A stretch of 64,000 nucleotides of DNA from assembly GCF_001757105.1 (NCBI RefSeq), contig NZ_MDHN01000029.1, positions 248,001-312,000 on the forward strand, written 5' to 3'. Positions 55,968 through 62,998 of this stretch are shown one piece after another. Both the position numbers and the translations under genes were made by a program. Source of the stretch: Alteromonas confluentis. Lineage in GTDB: Bacteria > Pseudomonadota > Gammaproteobacteria > Enterobacterales > Alteromonadaceae. The notes under the pieces were generated by a model, which saw only the letters and a program-made list of their open reading frames with translations, ran no database searches and was not told the DNA's origin. Position 1 is the stretch's first letter, and each line of letters starts with the position of its first letter.

Positions 55968-55985
55968 GTTAATCAATTGTAACAA
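55968..55985 (-). promoter_or_regulatory. LysR-type box 3 (large TBDR gene)
   Basis: On the minus strand this reads TTGTTACA-ATTGA-TTAAC, the same half-sites and spacing as the boxes before the gallate operon and the TBDR at 39614. It faces the same way relative to its gene and lies 175 bp upstream of the start codon. Confidence 0.6.
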
Positions 55986-56023
55986 CTAGGTTATATATTA
56001 AACACTGGTTGCTAAGCAAGCAT

Positions 56024-56044
56024 TTTGTTAAGAATCTTAACAAA
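56024..56044. promoter_or_regulatory. Perfect 21-bp palindrome, candidate operator
   Basis: TTTGTTAAGA and TCTTAACAAA are exact inverted copies around one central A. It lies 231 bp upstream of the TBDR start and 180 bp upstream of the small gene's -35 box, with no T run, so it looks like a dimer-binding site and not a terminator. Confidence 0.55.
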
Positions 56045-56203
56045 TGACATCGGTGGTCATTCCAGTAACGCGACACGCTGTTACCATAAACGGCTGTTTT
56101 TCATTCAATGCATTTGAACTTTAGGATACTGAAGCAATTTCTGGTTGTTATCCCGGCAATCCAGGACTGGAAAAGAAAGGTGCGTGAGCGCAAAGTTAAT
56201 TTA

Positions 56204-56232
56204 TTGTAAATTAATTGAGGAGGCGTTATATT
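56204..56232 (+). promoter_or_regulatory. Sigma-70-type promoter of small gene
   Basis: TTGTAA (-35) and TATATT (-10) are separated by exactly 17 bp. Predicted transcription would start near 56239, about 25 nt upstream of the small gene's ATG. Confidence 0.6.
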
Positions 56233-56263
56233 CGATAGAACTTACAGACGGGAGACGATCCAA

Positions 56264-56368
56264 ATGATGTATTTTCTTTGTGATTTTTTAACGATGTGCA
56301 ATCCAGAAGTTATTGAAAAAGATGAACAAGAGGAAGCGCCTGAAGTTTCTGAGTCATCCTCCTCCTAA
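56264..56368 (+). CDS. Small protein, 34 residues
   Basis: The frame MMYFLCDFLTMCNPEVIEKD, followed by an acidic, Ser-rich tail ending SSSS, is only 34 codons. GGAG lies 9 nt upstream of the first ATG. A 17-bp-spaced promoter precedes it and a strong terminator follows 15 bp after the stop, so it forms a complete short transcription unit. The first half is hydrophobic with two Cys residues; the second half is acidic and probably disordered. I do not recognise it. It may be a real microprotein, or the leader of a small RNA. Confidence 0.55.
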   Translation: MMYFLCDFLTMCNPEVIEKDEQEEAPEVSESSSS

Positions 56369-56383
56369 CGACCCATTGTTCCT

Positions 56384-56425
56384 AAAGCAGCTTTGTATGT
56401 TAACAACATCAAAGCTGTTTTTTGT
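56384..56425 (+). terminator. Intrinsic terminator of small gene
   Basis: The arms AAAGCAGCTTTG and CAAAGCTGTTTT, with inner ATGTT/AACAT over a 3-nt loop, form a long hairpin that ends in a T run. It closes the 34-codon unit. Confidence 0.85.
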
Positions 56426-56502
56426 TTAACTGAATTTGCTTCTGAAGATGAAGTAAACCACACCCACCAGGCACAACCCGCGCAACAGATAATCTCGATA
56501 AA

Positions 56503-56531
56503 GAAAAAGCCAACTCCCGGCGAGTTGGCTT
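56503..56531 (-). terminator. Intrinsic terminator of TBDR gene
   Basis: On the minus strand the arms GCCAACTC and GAGTTGGC close over 5 nt and are followed by TTTTTC, 10 bp after the TBDR stop. Confidence 0.88.
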
Positions 56532-56540
56532 TGGATGAGA

Positions 56541-58865
56541 TTAAAATGCCCAGGAGGCTGCCAGACCAAGAGAGCGCACAGAGTTGAGCCCCCAGGTTTG
56601 GTGAATTGAGGCGAAGCCGCGGTTATTTTCACCGGGATCAAAGCCCATAGAGACGGGGTATTTCTCGTCGGTACAGTTATTACAAAATACCCACACCCGT
56701 AAGCCTTCATCGGTTTCAAAACCGGCACTGATGTTAAAGGTAGTGATGGCATCGAGCTCTGTTGAAGGCGATGCAATACCGTAATTAATATCAGACCGGT
56801 AATAGACGCTGGCGTTAAGGAATCCGTACACCGTTGCCGTAATTTCCTGCTCGTACTGTGCCTTCAACGTGGACGTGAAATTTGCTGCCAGTGGTGTGGA
56901 GTACCCGGATGCATCAAAGAAAGCATCATCGGGGCCACACTCTGTTGAGTCTGGCGTACAGGATGCCTGTGTAAATTCATCGAAAGTTGAATCCAGCAGG
57001 GCTGCGTCCCAGTAAAAGGTCAGGTTATCACTGGCCAGGGCTCTTACTGAAATTTCAGCGCCCCGCGAGGTTACAGTGGCAGCATTCTGGATGATGAACG
57101 CCTGGGCATCGAGATTAAACGACTGCGCCTGGTAATTATCAAAATCGGTATTAAACACTGACAGGTTGAAAATAACTTTATCATCCAGCACTTTGCTCTT
57201 AAGGCCTGCTTCAATGGTGGTGGAAATCTCATCTTCAACGGCAAACGGAATCGCTTCGTTATCCTGATTGTCGGTATTAAAGCCCGGCCCTTTATAGCCC
57301 TGCCCCACCGACACATACATCATCAGATCGGCGTCGTACTGATACTGCGCCCCCAGCTTCCAGCTCAGATTGGTGTTATCCACCGATTCGTTAAATTGTC
57401 CACGGGGGCCACCGATACCGATGAAATAATCTTTCTGCATTTGCAGTACATCGGAAGTAACTTCATCCTGCGTAACCCGGGCGCCGGCGGTGGCAGTGAG
57501 TTTATCTGTAAGATAAAAATCGAACTGCCCGAACGCGGCGTAGCTGGTTTGCGTTAGCGTAGTCACCGAGTCGTTACCTAAAAACACGTCGTTGCTGTAA
57601 GGGCAACCCGGTGGCGGACCGGAAATTTCAGCCTCTACACAGAACGGAAACCCAACGGCCACAAACGGCGGCGGCCCCTGCACTTCCAGACTGTTTGTCA
57701 TATTTGATTCTGAATCGAAATAGAATAACCCGACCTGGCCGGAATAGTTTTCTGTGGCTGGTAACACCAGACGTAATTCATTGGAGAACTGTTCATACTC
57801 ATTGGTGCTCGGGTTATTAACAATATCGGGCAGCGATGAAAAGTCATTATGCAGGTTCGCGTCGCTGTCGAAGTAGCGCCAGGCAGCAATATTGATAAGC
57901 TCCATACCGTTGTTGAATGCGTAAACCACCTCTCCCTGCAGACCACCGGTTTCTACGTCCTGAAACATCTCACCATCGGAATTATTGGTCATGTTTTCTG
58001 GCCCGGGCGTAATGTTGTCTGCTGCCAGTAACGCAACGATCTCACTGTCAGGGTCGACCTCACGGAACGTTCTGGCATAGCGCTCCCCGGTGCCTTCGTT
58101 CTTATTGTAATCACCAATAAAATAAAGGCTCAGCGGACCATCTTCATACAGATACTTCACTTTAATTCCGGACTTTTCCTGATCTAAGTCCGTACGTTCA
58201 GTATTGGGATAGACGTTTTCGATAATACTATCCTGCATGGAATACAACGCATTGATTCGCAAAGCAGAATTTTCCGATACCGGCAAATTAATAGTGCCTT
58301 TTGCAATCTTGCCGGTAGCATCTGTTGGCGTGGTATCTCTTAAATTGTATTCAAATGAGATATTGCCTGAGGTTTCATCAATGACCGGGCGTTTCGTCGC
58401 GATGTTGATCAGACCTGCAGACGCATTTTTACCGAACAACAAGCCTTGCGGACCGTTCAGCACTTCCACTGAAGCGATGTCGTTGAAGGGCTGACCGGCC
58501 AGTGCATTCCTGCCCAGACTTACGCCGTCAATGGCCAGCGCAACGCTGGGGTCGATAGTCTCGGCAAAAATCTGAGAACCGATACCACGAATGGCGTAGG
58601 TATTGTCCTGTCCCACCTGCAGTGTGGGCGCCATGACAGAGAGTTGTGTCAGTTCGTTGATATTCTGTTCTGCCAGATCAGAACCATAGAGCACCTGTAC
58701 ACTCACCGGTACTTCCTGGAGGTTTTGGGTGGTTCTCTGCGCTTCCACAAGGATAACTTCAAACCCTTGAGACTCTCCGTTTTCCTCTGTTTCTTGTGCG
58801 TAGAGTACCGGACTGGCAATGGCTGCCGCCAGCGCCGTGACTTTGAAAATTTGCGTGTTTTTCAT
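56541..58865 (-). CDS. TonB-dependent receptor, NLQEVP type
   Basis: The 774-residue receptor has a signal peptide (MKNTQIFKVTALAAAIASPV, ending LYA), then VILVEAQRTTQNLQEVPVSV and plug motifs YAIRGIGSQ and VEVLNGPQGLLFGKNASAGL. The barrel ends LGLAASWAF. GGAAGCC precedes the ATG. It belongs to the same subfamily as the TBDR at 39614, typical of receptors beside aromatic pathways. A copy of the NodD-type box found before the ring-cleavage operon lies 193 bp upstream in matching orientation, so it is probably induced with that operon and may import its substrate. Confidence 0.92.
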   Translation of the reverse strand: MKNTQIFKVTALAAAIASPVLYAQETEENGESQGFEVILVEAQRTTQNLQEVPVSVQVLYGSDLAEQNINELTQLSVMAPTLQVGQDNTYAIRGIGSQIFAETIDPSVALAIDGVSLGRNALAGQPFNDIASVEVLNGPQGLLFGKNASAGLINIATKRPVIDETSGNISFEYNLRDTTPTDATGKIAKGTINLPVSENSALRINALYSMQDSIIENVYPNTERTDLDQEKSGIKVKYLYEDGPLSLYFIGDYNKNEGTGERYARTFREVDPDSEIVALLAADNITPGPENMTNNSDGEMFQDVETGGLQGEVVYAFNNGMELINIAAWRYFDSDANLHNDFSSLPDIVNNPSTNEYEQFSNELRLVLPATENYSGQVGLFYFDSESNMTNSLEVQGPPPFVAVGFPFCVEAEISGPPPGCPYSNDVFLGNDSVTTLTQTSYAAFGQFDFYLTDKLTATAGARVTQDEVTSDVLQMQKDYFIGIGGPRGQFNESVDNTNLSWKLGAQYQYDADLMMYVSVGQGYKGPGFNTDNQDNEAIPFAVEDEISTTIEAGLKSKVLDDKVIFNLSVFNTDFDNYQAQSFNLDAQAFIIQNAATVTSRGAEISVRALASDNLTFYWDAALLDSTFDEFTQASCTPDSTECGPDDAFFDASGYSTPLAANFTSTLKAQYEQEITATVYGFLNASVYYRSDINYGIASPSTELDAITTFNISAGFETDEGLRVWVFCNNCTDEKYPVSMGFDPGENNRGFASIHQTWGLNSVRSLGLAASWAF

Positions 58866-59200
58866 TTTGGCTTCCTGTATGTCTTCTTCTGCGAATGCCA
58901 GTGGCCGGGTTACCGCAATCTTTGCTGCGTTTCACCATGCCACCGGACATCACTCACATCGCCTTTGTTAACCCCATGTGCCGGATGACACATTTAGTTA
59001 ACAAAAAATAAAATACAGGAATTCCCGTTATCTAAAACGCGAACTTAATGATGAGAGGCATCAAAGAAATTGATACCTAACTGAAAGGACTTATTTTTGA
59101 ATGTTCGTGCTCTTTGCCGACTTGCAGGTCTTACTGCCGAAGATGAATAGACTGCCGTTAATAAGAAGAGTTTTCCTAGACAGCCGTCTTCGCACATTTT
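58866..59200. other. Upstream region of TBDR gene
   Basis: This 335-bp gap separates the TBDR start from the LysE-family stop on the same strand. Apart from the NodD-type box at 59058-59080 I see no gene, hairpin terminator or repeat. Confidence 0.5.
59058..59080 (-). promoter_or_regulatory. NodD-type LysR box before TBDR gene
   Basis: On the plus strand this reads GCATCAA-N7-GATACCTAA, identical at all 16 defined positions and in spacing to the box at 47672, with ATC-N9-GAT inside. Both controlled genes lie on the minus strand to its left. Confidence 0.7.
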
Positions 59201-59812
59201 TTATAGTGAAACGGCTTTCACCGCCAGTAAAATCAACACGCCGCCTGTTACCTTATCAATGATCCCCGCTTTGGCCTGAATTCGTTGTACTACCGCCTGA
59301 CTCGACATCACCACGGCAATCAGCGTGTACCACAGCCCATCAATTAATGCCGGGGTTGCAACGATAACCGCCGTTTCCGCCATGTTGTCGGCCACACCGA
59401 TAAACTGACTGAACAGGGCTATAAAAAAGAGTGCGATCTTAGGATTGAACAATGATATTGCCAGGCCATCCCCTGCTGCTGCCAGCGCAGAGACTTTTTT
59501 GCCAGACTGCAATTGCGCCTGAATACCGCCCTTCGACATCAGCGATTTTACGCCAAGATAGGCCAGATACCCGGCTCCCAGCCAGGTGAGTGCTTTAAAC
59601 AACACCGGTGAATGTTGCAGTAACACGGCCAATCCAGAACTGGTTAATAATGCATAGAAGAAAACACCCGACGCATGGGCCCATGCAGTACAAAGCCCGT
59701 TAAAGCGCCCGCCAGACAGCGCATGTTTGGTCACAACCGCCAGACTCGGACCAGGAGACATGGCTCCCAACAAACAAACAGAAAATAAGGTGAAAAATAC
59801 AACGATCGTCAT
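59201..59812 (-). CDS. LysE family exporter
   Basis: The 203-residue protein has six membrane segments. MSPGPSLAVVTKHALSGGRF near the N terminus is the LysE/RhtB signature. Relatives export amino acids or homoserine lactones. GGAGGGG precedes the ATG. A pair of inverted repeats, AAATCATA and TATGATTT (59862-59892), lies upstream and could be a regulatory site. The substrate is unknown. Confidence 0.9.
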   Translation of the reverse strand: MTIVVFFTLFSVCLLGAMSPGPSLAVVTKHALSGGRFNGLCTAWAHASGVFFYALLTSSGLAVLLQHSPVLFKALTWLGAGYLAYLGVKSLMSKGGIQAQLQSGKKVSALAAAGDGLAISLFNPKIALFFIALFSQFIGVADNMAETAVIVATPALIDGLWYTLIAVVMSSQAVVQRIQAKAGIIDKVTGGVLILLAVKAVSL

Positions 59813-59912
59813 GATGCCCCTCCAATTTCCTGCATTGTAGAAGCATCACAAGCATAACTGGAAATCATAAGATATCATTACAGCTATGATTTAGAGTAAT
59901 ACCGAAAATCAA

Positions 59913-60830
59913 TTAAAGTTGGATTGAGCTTTCGCAATGGGCAATAGCGTCTTTTACCTGCTCCCGCGCCCATTTATGTCTGATGTCATTATCATATTTT
60001 GGATGCCAGATAAGCCAGTACTGATTTTCTTCAACGTTGAAAGGCAGTGGTTTATACACAATATTCCAGCTGTCCCCCAAACTCTCAGCAATGTGCTCTG
60101 GCATCACCATTAGCCCGTCGAATACTTGCAAATGGCTCAGTGCCGCATTGAAGAAGGGCACCCGTAAATGAACCCGGCGCTGTAAGTCTTGCTGCCGCAG
60201 AATGTCATCAACAAAGGTATCTTTGTCAGCCCCACCGGTAATTTTAATATGCGGATAAGCAATCAGTTCATTCACGGTGACATGCTTTTTTGAAGCCAGT
60301 GGATGTGACTGGTGCATCACCAGCACCGAATGGTCCGCGCCAATGCGGATACCAGAAATGCCGTCCGGTTTATGCGGCAACATGGTGGAAGCGATATCGA
60401 TATTGAGTTCGTGGAGCCGGTGAATATATTCGGGCTCCCACAATCGCAAGCTCACCGCCAGATTTGGCGCCTGCTTACTGAGCCGCTTGCATACGTCCGG
60501 CATGACATACTGGGCAACATAATCACTCGACGACAGCACCAGCTCGCCAAACCAGTTTTCAGGGTCGAATACGGTTTCAGCCAACAGCAAATCGAAATCG
60601 TCCATTAGCGTGTCGAGCTTCGCTTTCAGCATTTCAGCTTTTGGCGTCATGATAAGCACATTGCCATTGCGTACCAGCAACTCGTCCTGCCAGATATCCC
60701 GAAGCTGAGCCAGTTGCCTGCTCACCGCTGACTGGGTGATATGAAGACGTTGCGCTGCTTTGCTCACATGGGCTTCCTGCAACAATACGTGTAACGTGCG
60801 AAGCAAGTTGAGGTTAGTATTTCTGAGCAT
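59913..60830 (-). CDS. NodD/LeuO-type LysR regulator
   Basis: I place the start at ATG 60830 (MLRNTNLNLLRTLHVLLQEA), which gives 305 residues, the usual LysR length. The frame is open to 61064 but that would overlap the divergent TBDR gene and add a non-homologous leader. The HTH is at about residues 20-40 (VSKAAQRLHITQSAVSRQLA). The protein lies divergent from the TBDR/PepSY genes with a 97-bp gap, so it probably regulates them. Confidence 0.85.
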   Translation of the reverse strand: MLRNTNLNLLRTLHVLLQEAHVSKAAQRLHITQSAVSRQLAQLRDIWQDELLVRNGNVLIMTPKAEMLKAKLDTLMDDFDLLLAETVFDPENWFGELVLSSSDYVAQYVMPDVCKRLSKQAPNLAVSLRLWEPEYIHRLHELNIDIASTMLPHKPDGISGIRIGADHSVLVMHQSHPLASKKHVTVNELIAYPHIKITGGADKDTFVDDILRQQDLQRRVHLRVPFFNAALSHLQVFDGLMVMPEHIAESLGDSWNIVYKPLPFNVEENQYWLIWHPKYDNDIRHKWAREQVKDAIAHCESSIQL

Positions 60831-60927
60831 GATAACGGGCTCGGGTGCGACATTATGTCGCATTGTAGCAGACCCTGTGAGAAGGAATAATCTGCGCTGA
60901 ATTTTTAACGTTTCAGTCAGAGATTTT

Positions 60928-62994
60928 ATGCCTTTCAAAAACGCCCGGTTTCTTCCTGTTTCTCCCGTTCTGCTTTTTCCGCTTTCCACTTTGTTTATCG
61001 CGTTATCGCTGAACGCACAGGAAACGGATGCGACAAATGCAGACAATAGCCGCAAAGGCGACATAAGCTTTTCTGTTGGTGAACGAATTGAGGTGACAGC
61101 GAAAGCATCCGCAGACGCCAGCCGGATGCTTACCTCTGTAGACCGTTTATCCGGTGATGCGGTTCGTCAGCCAGATATTGATTATGCCTGGCAGTTGGCG
61201 GGCAGAATGCCCGGCGTGGTACTGACCGAATTTAACCAGGGCACCACCAGCGGAAAGCTTTCATTTCGTGGATTTAACGGCGAGGGCGAAGTGAATGCGG
61301 CCAAACTGTTAATCGATGATATTCCGTCAAACGCAAACAGTGGCAACATGCCCTATCTCGATATGATCCTGCCCATCGAGATTTCCACCCTGGAGCTGGT
61401 GCGGGGCACGACTGACCCACGCTACGGTCTGCACAACATTGCAGGCAATGTGAACTTCATTACCCGTACCGGGGGCGATTACACCGACGCAAGACTGTCT
61501 GCAGGTAGCTTTGGCAAGTATGATGTACAGGCAGCACTTGGAAACGAATCGGGTGATTTCAGCCAGAATTATGCCATTGGCTACCGGGAAGGTGACGGAT
61601 ACCGGGATCATGGCGAGTTTGACCGCACCAGTCTTGCGGGCAAATGGGGTTATGCCATTTCCTCTACGTTGTCTGCAAATGCCAGCGCGCGTTATTACGA
61701 CAGCGATGCGCAGGAAGCCGGCTACCTCACCCGCGAAATAGCCTATTCAAATCCCCGTGCCACTAATGACTATAACGCGTCAGATATGGGTACCCGGGAA
61801 ATGCAGCAATACAGCCTGGGTCTGCACAGCGAACCATCGAAAAATATTACCTACAAAGTGACCAGTTGGTTGAACAAGCTTGAAGACGACCGCTACGTGA
61901 CTTATTCAGCAGGAGTCAGCCAACAGAACCGTTACACCGAAGAAGAGCATTACGGTGTGCAGGCTTCGGCAACTTATACTGTTCACAATTCAGGTCTGAA
62001 TGGCCTATTTTTTGAAGCCGGTGCCAGCATAGAGGGACAAGATAATATTTCCGCCCGTTACCTGAGTACCAACCGTATCGCCAACACCCAAACCAGAGAT
62101 CAGCATTTCAGACTTCGTGTTAAAGGCGCGTACATTCAAAGTGAAATAGCGCCGGCAGACTGGTTGCGTATAACCCCTGCGTGGCGGGTAGATAAAGTAA
62201 CCGGTGATTTTGAGGACCGGTTAAATAATGTGACGGCACCAGTAAATGACTACGGTACGATTAGTCAGCCCAAACTGTCTGTGGCGGTGTTACCCACAGA
62301 TGCCATTACCCTGTTTGCTAACTGGGGTGAAACGTTTCAAATTGGTGTGGGCTCAGGCGCTTATCTTATCCCGCCCCGCCAGACCAATCTGGAACCGTCG
62401 GTAAACCGCGGCTGGGAAGCGGGTATCGCCTACAAACCCGATGCCAATATGAATGCCCGCCTGACGCTTTGGAATCAAACGGCCAGCGGCGAACTGAAAC
62501 GTCGATTGAACGACCCAAATGGTGATTTTGAAAACCTGGGGGCCACTGAACGGCAAGGTATTGATTTGCAGGGTGCATGGTCGCCATCGAAAGATTTTTC
62601 TCTGTGGGCAACACTCGCCTGGCAGCAAGCCGAAATTGAGACGCCCTCTGCGGATCAACCCGAACTGGCGGGCAACGATATTGATCATGTTCCCGGGTGG
62701 GTTTACTCTGCCGGTGCCGATTGTTATCTGAATGAAAAAATCATGCTGTCAGCGGTACTGCGTGGTCAGACAGGTTACGAACTAAACTCTGCTAATAACG
62801 CCGGAACGTTTGGTGATTTCACTCTGCTGAATCTGCTTGCCCGATACCGCGTGTCAGAGAACACCGATGTGATGCTGGAGTTGAAGAACGTAACTGATGA
62901 ATATTATGAGTATGTTTGGTGGGATGGTAGCCAAAGTCTGCATAGTCCGGGTGAAGGGCGCGCCGTCGCAGCGTCAGTCATGCTGAAGTTCTGA
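60928..62994 (+). CDS. TonB-dependent receptor, siderophore-like
   Basis: The 688-residue receptor has a signal peptide (MPFKNARFLPVSPVLLFPLS to LNAQ), a TonB box-like RIEVTAKASADASR and a plug with KLSFRGFNGEG, LIDDIPSNANSG and LELVRGTTDPRYGLHNIAGN. The last strand is AASVMLKF. It is the shortest of the five receptors in the window, a length typical of metal-chelate receptors. A PepSY membrane protein gene follows 4 bp later, a pair usually found in iron-siderophore uptake and reduction. Whether the metal is iron cannot be proved here. Confidence 0.9.
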   Translation: MPFKNARFLPVSPVLLFPLSTLFIALSLNAQETDATNADNSRKGDISFSVGERIEVTAKASADASRMLTSVDRLSGDAVRQPDIDYAWQLAGRMPGVVLTEFNQGTTSGKLSFRGFNGEGEVNAAKLLIDDIPSNANSGNMPYLDMILPIEISTLELVRGTTDPRYGLHNIAGNVNFITRTGGDYTDARLSAGSFGKYDVQAALGNESGDFSQNYAIGYREGDGYRDHGEFDRTSLAGKWGYAISSTLSANASARYYDSDAQEAGYLTREIAYSNPRATNDYNASDMGTREMQQYSLGLHSEPSKNITYKVTSWLNKLEDDRYVTYSAGVSQQNRYTEEEHYGVQASATYTVHNSGLNGLFFEAGASIEGQDNISARYLSTNRIANTQTRDQHFRLRVKGAYIQSEIAPADWLRITPAWRVDKVTGDFEDRLNNVTAPVNDYGTISQPKLSVAVLPTDAITLFANWGETFQIGVGSGAYLIPPRQTNLEPSVNRGWEAGIAYKPDANMNARLTLWNQTASGELKRRLNDPNGDFENLGATERQGIDLQGAWSPSKDFSLWATLAWQQAEIETPSADQPELAGNDIDHVPGWVYSAGADCYLNEKIMLSAVLRGQTGYELNSANNAGTFGDFTLLNLLARYRVSENTDVMLELKNVTDEYYEYVWWDGSQSLHSPGEGRAVAASVMLKF

Positions 62995-62998
62995 CGAT

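Larger units (their letters stand above)
55793..56203. other. Regulatory region upstream of TBDR and small gene
   Basis: This AT-rich region between the minus-strand TBDR gene and the plus-strand 34-codon gene holds a LysR-type box and a 21-bp palindrome, each listed separately. No other coding frame was seen. Confidence 0.55.

Noticed and set aside
56393..56587. 64-codon plus-strand frame before the TBDR terminator
   Set aside because: It overlaps two terminators and the 3' end of a TBDR gene and has no ribosome site.
60831..61064. Long N-terminal extension of the LysR protein at 59913
   Set aside because: It overlaps the divergent TBDR coding region and adds residues not seen in LysR proteins; ATG 60830 gives the standard start.
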